Assembly: GCF_029855045.1 (NCBI RefSeq)
Contig: NZ_CP123228.1
Coordinates: forward strand, 4,526,001 to 4,590,000
Direction: 5' to 3'
DNA: 64,000 nt
Source of the DNA: Piscinibacter sp. XHJ-5
GTDB taxonomy: Bacteria > Pseudomonadota > Gammaproteobacteria > Burkholderiales > Burkholderiaceae_C
Part shown: piece by piece, positions 17,897 through 29,430 of the stretch
Numbering within the stretch: position 1 is the first letter of the stretch
How the letters are laid out: each line of letters begins with the position of its first letter
Notes under the pieces: model-generated
What the model was told of the DNA's origin: nothing
Seen by the model: the letters and a program-made list of their open reading frames with translations, nothing else
The model's database searches: none
Program-made: the position numbers and the translations under genes

Positions 17897-18838
17897 TCAA
17901 CGGGGCATCTGGTCCAGCAGCGGCGTGTCGTGACGCACCAGGTGCGCCTCGCCCTCCTCCAGGATGAAGTAGCGGAACGCTTCGGCCGGGGGCGACAGCA
18001 CCTTGGACAGCAGGTGCACCACGTTCCAGGTGCGCATGACCGGCGTGCCCAGCACCGGCACGATGTGCAGCAGTCCGCTGCGCACCTCGAGCCCGATGGT
18101 GTGCAGCGACACGAAGCTGATGCCCATGCCGGCCATCACCGCCTGCTTGATGGTCTCGTTGCTGGTCATCTCCATGGCGATGCGCGGCTCGAAGCGATGG
18201 TCGCGGAAGAAGCCGTCCATCGCGTTCCGCGTGCCGGAGTCGGCTTCGCGCACGAGAAACGGAAACGGCGCCAGCGCATCCACCGACGGCTGCTCCATGC
18301 CGAGCAGCGGATGTCCCGACGGGCAGATGAAGACGAGCGGGTGCGCCGCAAAGGTCTCGGCGCGCGTGGCCATTTCCTTCGGCGGGCGGCCCATCACCGC
18401 GAGATCGACCTCGTTGGCGACCAGCATCGCGACCAGCTGCGCGCGGTTGGCAGACACCTGCAGCTGCACGTCGACGCCGGGATGCTCCTCCCGAAAGCGC
18501 GCCAGCAGGTGCGGCACGAAGTACTTCGCGGTGCTGACCAGGCCGATGCTGAGCACGCCCGTCTGCAGGCTCTTGAAGCGCGCCATCGCATCGTCGGCAT
18601 CCTTCAGCGTGCCGATCAGCCGCTTGGCATAGACGAGGAAGTACTCGCCTGCCGTGGTCAGCGAGACCTGCTTGCCCTGACGCTCGAACAGCGGCAGCCC
18701 CACGTGCGACTCGAGCTCCTTGACCTGCATCGTCACGGCAGGCGGCGTGAGGTGCAGCGATTCCGCCGCGCGAACGAAGCTGAGCTTGCGGGCGACTTCG
18801 ATGAAGACGCGCAACTGGCGGAAGGTGACGTTCCTCAT
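17897..18838 (-). CDS. cbbR: LysR-type regulator of the CBB operon
   Basis: The 313-residue LysR-family protein has an N-terminal winged HTH (FRQLRVFIEVARKLSFVRAAESLHLTPPAVTMQVKELE) typical of CbbR and a C-terminal effector domain. It is transcribed divergently from cbbL with a 110-bp gap, the standard arrangement. CbbR activates the cbb operon in response to metabolites such as RuBP, ATP or NADPH, depending on species. The divergent gap carries a TNA-N7-TNA dyad that fits the known CbbR recognition pattern. Confidence 0.95.
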   Translation of the reverse strand: MRNVTFRQLRVFIEVARKLSFVRAAESLHLTPPAVTMQVKELESHVGLPLFERQGKQVSLTTAGEYFLVYAKRLIGTLKDADDAMARFKSLQTGVLSIGLVSTAKYFVPHLLARFREEHPGVDVQLQVSANRAQLVAMLVANEVDLAVMGRPPKEMATRAETFAAHPLVFICPSGHPLLGMEQPSVDALAPFPFLVREADSGTRNAMDGFFRDHRFEPRIAMEMTSNETIKQAVMAGMGISFVSLHTIGLEVRSGLLHIVPVLGTPVMRTWNVVHLLSKVLSPPAEAFRYFILEEGEAHLVRHDTPLLDQMPR

Positions 18839-18871
18839 TCAGCGATGCCTGAACCTGACGCGAAGAAGATC

Positions 18872-18884
18872 TGAATTTCCCTTA
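18872..18884. promoter_or_regulatory. Candidate CbbR operator TNA-N7-TNA
   Basis: TGA-ATTTCCC-TTA matches the TNA-N7-TNA half-site pattern known for CbbR. It lies in the cbbR-cbbL gap, 65 bp before cbbL. A -10-like TAGCAT follows at 18899-18904, but no convincing -35 box is seen. Confidence 0.5.
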
Positions 18885-18885
18885 G

Positions 18886-20418
<1,533 letters not shown>

Positions 20419-20428
20419 GGAGATCCCC

Positions 20429-20863
20429 ATGATGACCAACCCCACCGGCCGCGTCACGCAAGGCCAGTTCAGCTTTCTGCCCGAGCTCACCGACGAGGAG
20501 ATCACACTGCAGATCGACTACGGCCTGCGCCGTGGCTATGCCTGGTCGGTCGAATACACCGACGACCCGCATCCGCGCAACACCTACTGGGAGATGTTCG
20601 GCCTGCCGATGTTCGACCTGCGCGACGCCGCCGGCGTGTTGCTCGAGCTGGCCGAATGCCGCAAGGCCTTCCCGCAGCACTACATCCGCCTGATGGCCTT
20701 CGACTCGACGCGCGGCATCGAGAGCATCGCGATGAGCTTCATCGTGAACCGGCCGCAGGTCGAGCATGGCTTCATGCTCGAGCGGCAGGAGGCGAACGGC
20801 CGCTCCATGCGCTACACGACGCGCGGCTACGGCGCCGACAAGCCCGAAGGCGAGCGCTACTGA
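20429..20863 (+). CDS. cbbS: RuBisCO small subunit, red-type
   Basis: The 144-residue small subunit begins with [23 protein letters not shown], has the core [23 protein letters not shown] and ends with a beta-hairpin extension ([24 protein letters not shown]). The extension is typical of red-type enzymes and lets the L8S8 complex assemble without green-type chaperones. Two adjacent ATGs (20429 and 20432) are possible starts behind a GAGGAG site. Confidence 0.97.
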   Translation: MMTNPTGRVTQGQFSFLPELTDEEITLQIDYGLRRGYAWSVEYTDDPHPRNTYWEMFGLPMFDLRDAAGVLLELAECRKAFPQHYIRLMAFDSTRGIESIAMSFIVNRPQVEHGFMLERQEANGRSMRYTTRGYGADKPEGERY

Positions 20864-20880
20864 GCCCGCGGCAGGCCCCC

Positions 20881-21579
20881 ATGCATCGCATCGCCCCCAG
20901 CCTGCTGTCCGCCGACGTCGCCCGCCTCGGCGAGGAGATGCACCGTGTCATCGCCGCCGGCGCCGACTGGATCCACTTCGACGTGATGGACAACCACTAC
21001 GTCCCCAACCTGACCTTCGGACCGATGGTGTGCGAGGCCTGCGCACGCCATGCGGTTCGGCCCGACGGCAGCAAGGTGCCGATGGACGTGCACCTGATGG
21101 TGCAGCCGGTGGACGCGCTGGCGCAGGCCTTCGCGCGCAGCGGCGCCGACCTGGTGAGCTTTCATCCGGAGGCCAGCGCGCATGTCGACCGCACGCTCCA
21201 GCTGATCCGCGACGAGGGCTGCCAGGCCGGCCTCGCCTTCAATCCCGCGACGCCGCTGGCGGTGCTGGAGTGGGTGATCGACAGGGTCGACCTGGTGCTC
21301 GTCATGAGCGTCAACCCCGGCTTCGGCGGCCAGCGCTTCATCCCCGGCGCGCTGAAGAAGATCGAGGCGGCGCGCCGGCTGATCGAGCGCAGCGGGCGCG
21401 ACATCCGCCTCCAGGTCGACGGTGGCATCAAGGTCGACAACATCCGCGCGGCGGCCGACGCGGGCGCCGACACCTTCGTCGCCGGCAGCGCGATCTTCGG
21501 CCAGCCCGACTACCGCGCGGTGATTGCCGCGATGCGCGCCGAGCTGGCGATGCCGGCGCAAGTGGAGGTGGTGTCGTGA
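20881..21579 (+). CDS. cbbE: Ribulose-phosphate 3-epimerase
   Basis: The 232-residue (beta/alpha)8 enzyme interconverts ribulose 5-phosphate and xylulose 5-phosphate in the CBB cycle. Motifs include [33 protein letters not shown] (metal-binding His and Asp), [20 protein letters not shown] and LQVDGGI. Its place between cbbS and cbbX supports the operon copy name cbbE, and a second housekeeping rpe may exist elsewhere. The ATG is 17 bp after cbbS. A 94-bp gap with a repeat copy follows. Confidence 0.95.
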   Translation: MHRIAPSLLSADVARLGEEMHRVIAAGADWIHFDVMDNHYVPNLTFGPMVCEACARHAVRPDGSKVPMDVHLMVQPVDALAQAFARSGADLVSFHPEASAHVDRTLQLIRDEGCQAGLAFNPATPLAVLEWVIDRVDLVLVMSVNPGFGGQRFIPGALKKIEAARRLIERSGRDIRLQVDGGIKVDNIRAAADAGADTFVAGSAIFGQPDYRAVIAAMRAELAMPAQVEVVS

Positions 21580-21595
21580 GCCACCAGCCGGACTT

Positions 21596-21630
21596 CCTCT
21601 GCCGCTTGCGGGAGAGGGTTGGGGTGAGGG
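21596..21630. repeat. Palindromic REP-like repeat, copy 3 (left arm partly deleted)
   Basis: GCCGC-TTGCGGGAGAGGGTTGGGGTGAGGG matches copy 2 except that the TCTCCC block of the left arm is missing, so the hairpin is imperfect. It lies in the cbbE-cbbX gap within the operon. Confidence 0.6.
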
Positions 21631-21673
21631 CATCGGGCAGCCCTCACCTGCTGCCTGCCCGTGGAGCATCCCG

Positions 21674-22642
21674 ATGAGCGTTCCGCACTACCGCATTCCC
21701 GGCACGGCGAACAACGCCGACGCCTCGACCACCCCCGCCGCGAATACCGCGGCGCCGCCTCGCACGGTGGCCGAGGTGCTCGCGCAAAGCCAGGTCGAGT
21801 CGGTGCTCGGCGAACTGGAGCGCGACCTCGTCGGACTGGCGCCGGTCAAGCAGCGCATTCGAGACATCGCGGCGCTGCTGGTCATCGACAAGCTGCGGCT
21901 GCAGATGGGCCTCGCCGCGCAGAGCCCGTCGCTGCACATGAGCTTCACCGGCAACCCCGGAACCGGCAAGACGACGGTCGCGCTGCGCATGGCGGAGATC
22001 CTGCATCGGCTGGGCTACGTGCGCCGCGGTCACCTGGTGGCGGTGACGCGCGACGACCTGGTGGGCCAGTACATCGGGCACACGGCGCCCAAGACCCGCG
22101 AGGTGCTCAAGAAGGCGATGGGCGGCGTGCTGTTCATCGACGAGGCGTACTACCTCTATCGCCCGGAGAACGAGCGCGACTATGGCCAGGAGGCGATCGA
22201 GATCCTGCTGCAGGTGATGGAGAACCAGCGCGACGACCTGGTGGTGATCCTCGCCGGCTACAAGGACCGCATGGACACCTTCTTCAAGTCCAACCCCGGC
22301 ATGAGCTCGCGCATCGCGCACCACCTCGACTTTCCCGACTACAGCGAGGACGAGCTGCTGCAGATCTCGGACCGCATGCTCGACCAGCAGAACTACCGCT
22401 TCGGCGCCGGCGCGCGCGAGGCCTTCTCGGACTATCTGTCGCGGCGCATCGCCGCGCCCCACTTCGCCAACGCACGCAGCGTGCGCAATGCGCTCGACCG
22501 CGCGCGGCTGCGCCAGGCGAGCCGCCTGTTCGCCGAGCGCGAGCGCGAGCTGAGCCGCGACGACCTGACCACGATCGCAGAGCCCGACATCCGCGCAAGC
22601 CGGCTGTTCGCGGCGCCTGCGGCCGACAGGATCCGAAACTGA
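21674..22642 (+). CDS. cbbX: RuBisCO activase, red-type AAA+ protein
   Basis: The 322-residue hexameric AAA+ protein remodels inhibited red-type RuBisCO by pulling on the CbbL C-terminus. It has Walker [10 protein letters not shown] near residues 95-103, Walker [15 protein letters not shown] and the pore-region segment [12 protein letters not shown]. The N-terminal 45 residues are a low-complexity Ala/Thr stretch. The start at 21674 gives [10 protein letters not shown]. It overlaps cbbF by one base (TGATG), so the two are translationally coupled. Confidence 0.96.
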   Translation: MSVPHYRIPGTANNADASTTPAANTAAPPRTVAEVLAQSQVESVLGELERDLVGLAPVKQRIRDIAALLVIDKLRLQMGLAAQSPSLHMSFTGNPGTGKTTVALRMAEILHRLGYVRRGHLVAVTRDDLVGQYIGHTAPKTREVLKKAMGGVLFIDEAYYLYRPENERDYGQEAIEILLQVMENQRDDLVVILAGYKDRMDTFFKSNPGMSSRIAHHLDFPDYSEDELLQISDRMLDQQNYRFGAGAREAFSDYLSRRIAAPHFANARSVRNALDRARLRQASRLFAERERELSRDDLTTIAEPDIRASRLFAAPAADRIRN

Positions 22643-23733
22643 TGGAGACCCCCGTGCACCTCGGACGAACCACGCTGTCCAAGTTCCTCATCCAGCAGCT
22701 GCGCGACATCGACGGCGGCAGCGATCTCGGCGCGCTGCTGGTCGATGTGGCCGCCGCCGTGAAGACCATCGCCGCGATGACCGCCAAGGGCGCGCTCGGC
22801 GGCTTCCTCGGCGAGCTGGACAACCTCAACATCCAGGGCGAGACGCAGAAGAAGCTCGACGTGCTGGCCAACGAGACGATGATCCGCAGCTGCGAATGGG
22901 GCGGGCTGGTCGCGGGCATGGTCTCCGAGGAGCTCGAGGCGCCCTACGTGCTGCCCTCGGAATTCGAGCGCGGGCGCTACCTGCTGGTGTTCGACCCGCT
23001 CGACGGCTCGTCCAACACCGACGTCAACGTGTCGGTCGGCAGCATCTTCTCGGTGCTGGTGCATCCGCGACCGGGCTCGCCGAGCGAGCACGACTATCTT
23101 CAGCCGGGTCACCGTCAGGTGGCCGCGGGCTACGCGATCTACGGGCCGGCGACCATGCTCGTGCTCACCGTCGGCAAGGGCACGCACGGATTCACGCTCG
23201 ACCGCGAGATCGGCAACTTCATCCTCACCCACCCCAACCTCGCGATTCCCGCGCGCAGCAGCGAGTTCGCCATCAACGCGAGCAATGCGCGCTTCTGGGA
23301 ACCGCCGGTGCAGCGCTACGTCACCGAGTGCCAGGCGGGCCTCGCGGGCGTGCGCGAGCGCGACTTCAACATGCGCTGGATCGCCTCGATGGTGGCCGAG
23401 GTGCATCGCATCCTGATGCGCGGCGGCGTGTTCATGTACCCGCGCGACACCCGCGACGCCTCCCGCCCGGGCCGCCTGCGCCTGCTGTACGAGGCGAACC
23501 CGATCAGCCTGCTGATCGAGCAGGCGGGCGGCCGCTCCACCACCGGCCGCGAGCGCATCCTCGAGCTCGCGCCCGACGCGTTGCACCAGCGCGTGCCCGT
23601 GATCCTGGGCTCGCGCGAGGAGGTCGAGCGCATCGAGCGCTACCACGCCGACTTCGATGCCGGCACCGACCGGCCGTTCGAGTCGCCGCTGTTCCACGAG
23701 CGGTCCCTGTTCAGGGCGGAGCTCACCGTCTAG
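22642..23733 (+). CDS. cbbF: Fructose-1,6-bisphosphatase class I
   Basis: The 363-residue enzyme dephosphorylates fructose 1,6-bisphosphate (and possibly sedoheptulose bisphosphate) in the CBB cycle. It carries the metal-binding loop [14 protein letters not shown], the GGVFMYPRD segment and the C-terminal [17 protein letters not shown] motif. Its start overlaps the cbbX stop, and cbbP follows after 12 bp. Confidence 0.96.
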   Translation: METPVHLGRTTLSKFLIQQLRDIDGGSDLGALLVDVAAAVKTIAAMTAKGALGGFLGELDNLNIQGETQKKLDVLANETMIRSCEWGGLVAGMVSEELEAPYVLPSEFERGRYLLVFDPLDGSSNTDVNVSVGSIFSVLVHPRPGSPSEHDYLQPGHRQVAAGYAIYGPATMLVLTVGKGTHGFTLDREIGNFILTHPNLAIPARSSEFAINASNARFWEPPVQRYVTECQAGLAGVRERDFNMRWIASMVAEVHRILMRGGVFMYPRDTRDASRPGRLRLLYEANPISLLIEQAGGRSTTGRERILELAPDALHQRVPVILGSREEVERIERYHADFDAGTDRPFESPLFHERSLFRAELTV

Positions 23734-23745
23734 AGGGCCACCGCC

Positions 23746-24615
23746 ATGTCGAACAGGCACCCGATCATCGCCGTGACCGGATCCTCCGGCGCGGGCACCA
23801 CCACCGTGATGAACAGCTTCGCGCACATCTTCCGGCGCGAGAACATCGACGCTCGCATCATCGAAGGCGACTCCTTCCACCGCTACGACCGCGCCGAGAT
23901 GCGCGAGCGCATGAAGAACGCGCGCAACGACGGCGACATCAGCCACTTCGGCCCCGATGCCAACCTGCTGGCCGAGCTGGAGGGCCTGTTCCAGCGGTAT
24001 GGCGAGACCGGCGCCGGCCGGCTGCGCAAGTACATCCACGACGACGCCGAGGCGGCCGAGCACGGCCAGGCGCCGGGCACCTTCACGCCGTGGAAGGACA
24101 TGGCACCCGACTCCGACCTGCTGTTCTACGAAGGGCTGCACGGCGGCTATGTCGGCCCCGACGCCAACGTCGCGCGGCACGTCGACCTGCTGGTCGGGGT
24201 GGTGCCCATCGTCAACCTCGAGTGGATCCAGAAGCTGCATCGCGACCAGAACATGCGCGGCTACAGCCACGAGGCGGTGATCGACACCATCCTGCGCCGC
24301 ATGCCCGACTACGTGAACCACATCTGCCCGCAGTTCAGCCGCACGCATGTCAATTTCCAGCGCGTGCCGACCGTCGACACCTCCAATCCCTTCATCGCGA
24401 AGGACATCCCGAGCGCCGACGAGAGCATGGTGGTGATCCGCTTCGCCAACCCGAAGGGCATCGACTTCCCCTACCTGCTGTCGATGCTGCAGAACTCGTG
24501 GATGAGCCGGCCGAACAACATCGTCGTGCCGGGCGGAAAGATGGGCCTGGCCATGCAGTTCATCTTCACGCCGATGATTCTTCGGCTGATGGACCACAAG
24601 CGGCGAGCAGGATGA
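23746..24615 (+). CDS. cbbP: Phosphoribulokinase
   Basis: The 289-residue bacterial-type phosphoribulokinase makes ribulose 1,5-bisphosphate, the RuBisCO substrate. A P-loop variant GSSGAGTTT lies at residues 12-20, followed by IIEGDSFHRYDRAEM (catalytic Asp region), the allosteric segment DGDISHFGPDANLL, and YEGLHGGYVG. Together with RuBisCO it shows that a full carbon-fixing entry is encoded here. The next gene is 155 bp away, across a hairpin. Confidence 0.97.
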   Translation: MSNRHPIIAVTGSSGAGTTTVMNSFAHIFRRENIDARIIEGDSFHRYDRAEMRERMKNARNDGDISHFGPDANLLAELEGLFQRYGETGAGRLRKYIHDDAEAAEHGQAPGTFTPWKDMAPDSDLLFYEGLHGGYVGPDANVARHVDLLVGVVPIVNLEWIQKLHRDQNMRGYSHEAVIDTILRRMPDYVNHICPQFSRTHVNFQRVPTVDTSNPFIAKDIPSADESMVVIRFANPKGIDFPYLLSMLQNSWMSRPNNIVVPGGKMGLAMQFIFTPMILRLMDHKRRAG

Positions 24616-24637
24616 ATGGCCCACCCCCGATGCGCCT

Positions 24638-24665
24638 GCGGCGCTCCCCCTCAAGGGGGCGCCGC
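24638..24665. terminator. GC-rich hairpin in the cbbP-cbbT gap
   Basis: GCGGCGCTCCCCC pairs with GGGGGCGCCGC (11 bp, one bulged T) around a TCAA loop. No T-run follows. It may partly end or stabilise the upstream cbb message. It differs from the CTCTCCCGC repeat family. The rest of the gap, 24666-24770, shows nothing clear beyond a GAGGACGAG ribosome site for cbbT. Confidence 0.5.
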
Positions 24666-24770
24666 CAGCGGACCGGCAAAGCCGGATCCGCGGCCGCCGC
24701 TCGATGCGTGATGCCCTGCTCAGGGGCCAATCACCGCGTGATCCGGCACTGAAACTTCTGCGAGGACGAG

Positions 24771-26822
24771 ATGAAAGCAATCTTCGAAGCTGCACCCGCC
24801 GCCGTCGCGACGCCTGCACCATCCGCCGCCCGCATGGCCGATGCGCTGCGCATGCTGGCAGTCGATGCGGTGGAGCAGGCGCGCAGCGGCCATCCCGGTG
24901 CGCCCATGGGCATGGCCGACATGGCCGTCGCGCTGTGGGCCCGGCACCTCAGGCACAACCCTGCCCATCCGCACTGGGCCGATCGCGACCGCTTCGTGCT
25001 GAGCAACGGCCACGGCTCGATGCTGCTGTACGCGCTGCTGCACCTGACCGGCTACGACCTGCCCGTCGACGAGCTGCGCCGGTTCCGCCAGCTGCACAGC
25101 AGGACACCCGGCCATCCCGAGGTGGGCCTCACGCCCGGCGTGGAGACGACGACCGGCCCGCTGGGCCAGGGCCTGGCCAATGCGGTGGGACTGGCCCTGG
25201 CGGAGAAGCTGCTCGCGGACGAGTTCAACCGGCCGGGCTGGCGCATCGTCGACCACCACACCTATGTGTTCCTCGGCGACGGCTGCCTGATGGAAGGCGT
25301 GAGCCACGAGGCCTGCTCGCTCGCCGGCGCGCTGAAGCTGAGCAAGCTGATCGCGCTGTACGACGACAACGGCATCTCGATCGACGGCCGCGTCGAGCCC
25401 TGGTTCGCCGACGACACGCCGGAGCGCTTCCGCGCCTACGGCTGGAACGTGATCGGCCCGCTGGACGGCCACGATGCGCAGGCCGTCGATGCGGCCATCG
25501 CCGACGCGCGGGCATGCACCTCGGGGCCGACGCTCATCGTCTGCAGAACCATCATCGGGCGCGGCTCGCCCAACCGCGCCGGCACCGCCAAGGCCCACGG
25601 CGAGGCACTCGGGGCCGACGAGGTCGCGCTCACGCGAGACGCGCTGGGCTGGCCGCATGCGCCCTTCGAGGTGCCGCGCGACATCCGCTTCGCGTGGGAC
25701 GCGCGCAGCGCGGGCGCGCAGCGCGAGGGGGAATGGAACGCGCTGCTCGAAGGCTATCGGCGCGCTCATCCCGCCGCGGCCGCGCAGTTCGAGCGCCGCA
25801 TGCGCGGCGAGCTGCCCGCCCGCTGGCCGCAGACCATGCTGGCCACGATGGCCGAGTTCGGCCAGATGAGCGAAGCGATGGCCACACGCAAGGCCTCGCA
25901 GAAGGCCATCGCGATGCTAGCGCCCGATCTGCCCGAGCTGCTCGGCGGCTCGGCCGACCTGACCGGCTCCAACCTCACCGACTTCCCGGGCTGCGGCGCG
26001 GTGCGCGCCGGCACGCCCGGCGGCCGCCACATCCACTACGGCGTGCGCGAGTTCGGCATGGCGGCCGTCATGAACGGCCTGGCGCTGCACGGCGGCTTCA
26101 TTCCGTACGGCGGCACCTTTCTCGCCTTCAGCGACTACAGCCGCAACGCCGTTCGCATGGCGGCGTTGATGAAGCTGCGCGTGATCCACGTCTTCACGCA
26201 CGACTCCATCGGCCTTGGCGAGGACGGACCGACGCACCAGCCGGTGGAGCATGCCGCCTCGCTGCGCCTCATCCCGAATCTCGACGTCTGGCGACCCGGC
26301 GACGCGGCCGAGACCGCCGTCGCGTGGACCTGCGCGGTGGCGAGCGCCGGCCGCCCGAGCGCGCTGCTGCTGTCGCGGCAGAACGTGCCCGCGCAGCGGC
26401 GCACGCCCGAGCAGGTGCGCGACATCCGCCGCGGCGGCTACGTGCTCAGCGACCGCGACTCGCCGCGCGCGGTGCTGCTGGCCACCGGCTCCGAGCTCGC
26501 GCTGGCGATGCAGGCGCAGCAGCTGCTCGACCGCGAAGGCATCGCGGTGCGCGTGGTGTCGCTGCCGTCGACGTCGGTGTTCGACCGCCAGGATGCGGCC
26601 TACCGTCGCAGCGTGCTCGGCACGGACTGGCCGCGCATCGGCGTCGAGGCCGGCGTGACGCGCTTCTGGGGCCAGTACGGCTGCGTGGCCGCGATGGGCA
26701 TCGACAGCTTCGGCGAATCGGCCCCGGCGGCAGACCTGTTCGCCCACTTCGGCTTCACGGCCGAGCGCCTTGCGGGGCTGGTCGCCGACCACGTCGGCGC
26801 ACCGGGTGCGGGAGCGGCATGA
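24771..26822 (+). CDS. cbbT: Transketolase
   Basis: The 683-residue thiamine-diphosphate enzyme moves two-carbon units in the CBB regeneration phase. Features include [18 protein letters not shown], the ThDP motif [35 protein letters not shown] and the transketolase motif [19 protein letters not shown]. Length is normal. The Ala/Pro-rich N-terminal 20 residues are an extension. It overlaps cbbZ by four bases (ATGA). Confidence 0.96.
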   Translation: MKAIFEAAPAAVATPAPSAARMADALRMLAVDAVEQARSGHPGAPMGMADMAVALWARHLRHNPAHPHWADRDRFVLSNGHGSMLLYALLHLTGYDLPVDELRRFRQLHSRTPGHPEVGLTPGVETTTGPLGQGLANAVGLALAEKLLADEFNRPGWRIVDHHTYVFLGDGCLMEGVSHEACSLAGALKLSKLIALYDDNGISIDGRVEPWFADDTPERFRAYGWNVIGPLDGHDAQAVDAAIADARACTSGPTLIVCRTIIGRGSPNRAGTAKAHGEALGADEVALTRDALGWPHAPFEVPRDIRFAWDARSAGAQREGEWNALLEGYRRAHPAAAAQFERRMRGELPARWPQTMLATMAEFGQMSEAMATRKASQKAIAMLAPDLPELLGGSADLTGSNLTDFPGCGAVRAGTPGGRHIHYGVREFGMAAVMNGLALHGGFIPYGGTFLAFSDYSRNAVRMAALMKLRVIHVFTHDSIGLGEDGPTHQPVEHAASLRLIPNLDVWRPGDAAETAVAWTCAVASAGRPSALLLSRQNVPAQRRTPEQVRDIRRGGYVLSDRDSPRAVLLATGSELALAMQAQQLLDREGIAVRVVSLPSTSVFDRQDAAYRRSVLGTDWPRIGVEAGVTRFWGQYGCVAAMGIDSFGESAPAADLFAHFGFTAERLAGLVADHVGAPGAGAA

Positions 26823-27511
26823 TGCGCTACGACGCCCTCAGCTTCGACCTGGACGGCACGCTGGCCGACACCGCGGACGAGATCGGCGCGGCCGCCAATC
26901 TCACGCTCGCCGAGTTCGGCGTGCCGCCGCAGCCGCAATCGCTGATCGTGAAGCTCATCGGCGGCGGCACGCGCGAGCTGATGCTGCGCCTGCTCGCGCA
27001 CGTGCTGCTGGAGCGGCCGCTGCGCGCCGCGAGGCTGCCGATCGACGAGGTCATCGCGCGCTTCGGCCAGCACTACGCGGCTGCCGCCGGCACCACCGTG
27101 CGGCCCTACGCCGGCTGCCGCGAGACGCTGCAGCGCCTGCGCGATGCGGGCGTGCGGCTGGCCTGCATCACCAACAAGGAGCAGCGCTACGCCCGCCAGG
27201 TGCTGCGGGTCACGCAGCTCGACGCCTACTTCGAGCTGCTGATCGGCGGCGACACGCTGCCGCACAAGAAGCCGCATCGCGACGTCATCGACCACGTCCT
27301 GTCGGTCATGAAGGCCGCGCAGGAGCGGTTCGCGCATGTCGGCGACTCGCACACCGATGTCCAGACCGCGCGCAACGCCGGTGTCGCCGCATGGGCGGTG
27401 CCGTACGGCTACAACGGCGGCGAGCCGATCGAGCTGGCAAAGCCGCACCGCATCTTCGCCACCTTGCCGGACATCGCCGAGCACGTGCTGTCCGCAGAGC
27501 TGTGTTCGTAG
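26819..27511 (+). CDS. cbbZ: Phosphoglycolate phosphatase (HAD family)
   Basis: The 230-residue HAD-type phosphatase has the [12 protein letters not shown] nucleophile motif at its N-terminus, [15 protein letters not shown] (motif II), and KKPHRD with [16 protein letters not shown] (motifs III and IV). It removes phosphate from 2-phosphoglycolate formed by RuBisCO oxygenation. The first of two adjacent ATGs (26819, 26822) overlaps the transketolase stop. cbbA follows after 17 bp. Confidence 0.92.
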   Translation: MMRYDALSFDLDGTLADTADEIGAAANLTLAEFGVPPQPQSLIVKLIGGGTRELMLRLLAHVLLERPLRAARLPIDEVIARFGQHYAAAAGTTVRPYAGCRETLQRLRDAGVRLACITNKEQRYARQVLRVTQLDAYFELLIGGDTLPHKKPHRDVIDHVLSVMKAAQERFAHVGDSHTDVQTARNAGVAAWAVPYGYNGGEPIELAKPHRIFATLPDIAEHVLSAELCS

Positions 27512-27528
27512 TGTCGTGAGGAGCATCC

Positions 27529-28566
27529 ATGGCCTTCATCTCCCTTCGCCAACTGCTGGACCACGCCGCCGAGCAGGGCTACGGCGTGCCCGCGTTCAAT
27601 GTGAACAACCTCGAGCAGATCCAGGCCATCATGGAGGCGGCGCAGGAGACGCGCAGCCCGGTGATCCTGCAGGCCTCGGCCGGCGCCCGCAAGTACGCCG
27701 GCGAGGCGTATCTGCGTCACATGGTGCTCGCCGCAGTCGAGTCGCATCCCGACATCCCGGTCGTGCTGCACCAGGACCATGGCGCCAGTCCCCGCGTGTG
27801 CCAGCAGTCGATCCGGTCGGGCTTCACCAGCGTGATGATGGACGGCTCGCTGCGCGAAGACGCCAGGACGCCGGCGAGCTATGACTACAACGTCGAGGTG
27901 ACGCAGCGCGTGTGCGAGATGGCGCATGCGGTCGGCGTGTCGGTGGAGGGCGAGCTCGGATGCCTGGGCTCGCTGGAGACCGGTCAGGCCGGCGAGGAGG
28001 ACGGCAGCGGGGCCGCAGGCCTGCTCACCCGCGACATGATGCTCACCGATCCCGCGCAGGCGAAGGACTTCGTCGCGCGCACCGGCGTCGATGCGCTCGC
28101 GATCGCCATCGGCACCAGCCATGGCGCCTACAAGTTCACGCGCCGGCCCACCGGCGACATCCTGGCCACGGACCGCATCGCCGCCATCCATGCAGCCGTG
28201 CCGGACACGCACCTGGTGATGCACGGATCGTCCAGCGTGCCGCAGGAGTGGCTGGCGATCATCCGGGAGCACGGTGGCGACATCAAGGAGACATACGGCG
28301 TGCCGGTCGAGGAGATCCAGCGCGGCATCGCGAGCGGCGTGCGCAAGGTCAACATCGACACCGACATCCGTCTGGCGATGACCGGCGCGATGCGGCAGAA
28401 CCTGTCGAGCGACAGGCGCGAGTTCGATCCGCGCAAGGCGCTGGCGGCGGCACGCAAGGCGGCTCGCGGCGTCTGCAGGGAACGCTTCGAGGCCTTCGGC
28501 TGCGCGGGGCATGCCGATCGCATCAAGCCGCTCGCGCTGGACAGCATGGTGGCGCGCTACGCGTGA
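27529..28566 (+). CDS. cbbA: Class II fructose-bisphosphate aldolase
   Basis: The 345-residue zinc-dependent aldolase condenses triose phosphates to fructose bisphosphate (and probably forms sedoheptulose bisphosphate) in the CBB cycle. Signatures are [21 protein letters not shown], the zinc site [31 protein letters not shown] and [25 protein letters not shown] precedes the start. Commonly gap and pgk lie between cbbZ and cbbA in related operons; they are absent here. Confidence 0.96.
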   Translation: MAFISLRQLLDHAAEQGYGVPAFNVNNLEQIQAIMEAAQETRSPVILQASAGARKYAGEAYLRHMVLAAVESHPDIPVVLHQDHGASPRVCQQSIRSGFTSVMMDGSLREDARTPASYDYNVEVTQRVCEMAHAVGVSVEGELGCLGSLETGQAGEEDGSGAAGLLTRDMMLTDPAQAKDFVARTGVDALAIAIGTSHGAYKFTRRPTGDILATDRIAAIHAAVPDTHLVMHGSSSVPQEWLAIIREHGGDIKETYGVPVEEIQRGIASGVRKVNIDTDIRLAMTGAMRQNLSSDRREFDPRKALAAARKAARGVCRERFEAFGCAGHADRIKPLALDSMVARYA

Positions 28567-28573
28567 GGCGGCG

Positions 28574-29341
28574 GTGTTCAAGGCGCTGCTGTGGGATGTG
28601 GACGGCACCTTGGCCGAGACGGAGCGCGACGGACACCGCGTCGCCTTCAACCTAGCCTTCGAGGCCTTCGGCCTGCCGTGGCGCTGGGACGAAGACGGCT
28701 ACGGCGTCCTGCTGAACGTGACCGGCGGCCGCGAGCGCCTGCTGCACGACATGGCACGCCGGCCCGACGCGCCGGCGACAGCCGGGGAACGCGAGCGGCT
28801 GGCCCGCGCGCTGCACCAGCGCAAGAACGCGATCTACGGCGAGCTGGTGCGCGATGGCGGCATCCCGCTGCGCGAAGGCGTGATGCCGCTGCTGCGCGAA
28901 TGCCGCGAGCAGGACGTGCGGCTCGCCATCACCACGACGACCAGCCGCGCCAACGTCGAGGCGCTGCTGCAGGCGCATGAAGGCACGCGATGGCGCGACC
29001 GATTCGACGCCGTGGTCTGCGGCGAGGACACGCCGCGCAAGAAGCCCGATCCGCAGGCGCACCTGCAGACCTTGAAGGCGCTCGCGATGAATCCCCGCGA
29101 TGCCCTCGCGATCGAGGACTCGCCACCGGGCGCGGCAGCGGCACGCGGCGCCGGCATCGACGTCGTCGTGACGCGCAGCCATTACTTCGATGCCGCGCGC
29201 ATCGAAGGCGCGCTCGCCATCGGCCCGGGACTGCACCAGCGCCGCGGATGGCAGCCGGCGGCGCAGGACCTTCCCGGCGACACCCCCATCGACCTGGCGC
29301 AGCTGCGCAGCTGGTTCGAGGCCGCGCGCGCCCATCCCTAA
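28574..29341 (+). CDS. cbbY: CbbY-type HAD sugar-bisphosphate phosphatase
   Basis: The 255-residue HAD hydrolase has LLWDVDGTLAETERDGHRVAFN at the N-terminus, ITTTTSRANVEALL, and the KKPDPQAH and AIEDSPPGAAAARGAG motifs. CbbY removes xylulose 1,5-bisphosphate, a misfire inhibitor of red-type RuBisCO, so it complements CbbX. The GTG start at 28574 is seven bases after the cbbA stop. It closes the cbb operon; a new promoter follows. Confidence 0.93.
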   Translation: MFKALLWDVDGTLAETERDGHRVAFNLAFEAFGLPWRWDEDGYGVLLNVTGGRERLLHDMARRPDAPATAGERERLARALHQRKNAIYGELVRDGGIPLREGVMPLLRECREQDVRLAITTTTSRANVEALLQAHEGTRWRDRFDAVVCGEDTPRKKPDPQAHLQTLKALAMNPRDALAIEDSPPGAAAARGAGIDVVVTRSHYFDAARIEGALAIGPGLHQRRGWQPAAQDLPGDTPIDLAQLRSWFEAARAHP

Positions 29342-29372
29342 CAGGCGACCACGGGCTAGGGGCCCATCGCGG

Positions 29373-29401
29373 TTGATGCACACGGAGGCGACTTCTAGAG
29401 T
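29373..29401 (+). promoter_or_regulatory. Candidate sigma-70 promoter before the repeat/beta-lactamase-like gene
   Basis: TTGATG (29373-29378) and TAGAGT (29396-29401) are spaced by 17 bp, each matching four of six consensus bases. The next gene starts 30 bp downstream. Confidence 0.4.
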
Positions 29402-29413
29402 GAATCGACTCAC
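29400..29413. promoter_or_regulatory. Near-palindromic candidate operator GTGAATCGACTCAC
   Basis: The 14-bp dyad (six of seven pairs match) overlaps the end of the candidate -10 box, a usual place for a repressor. No regulator is identified for it. Confidence 0.3.
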
Positions 29414-29430
29414 TCGGGAGGTTCTCCGAC

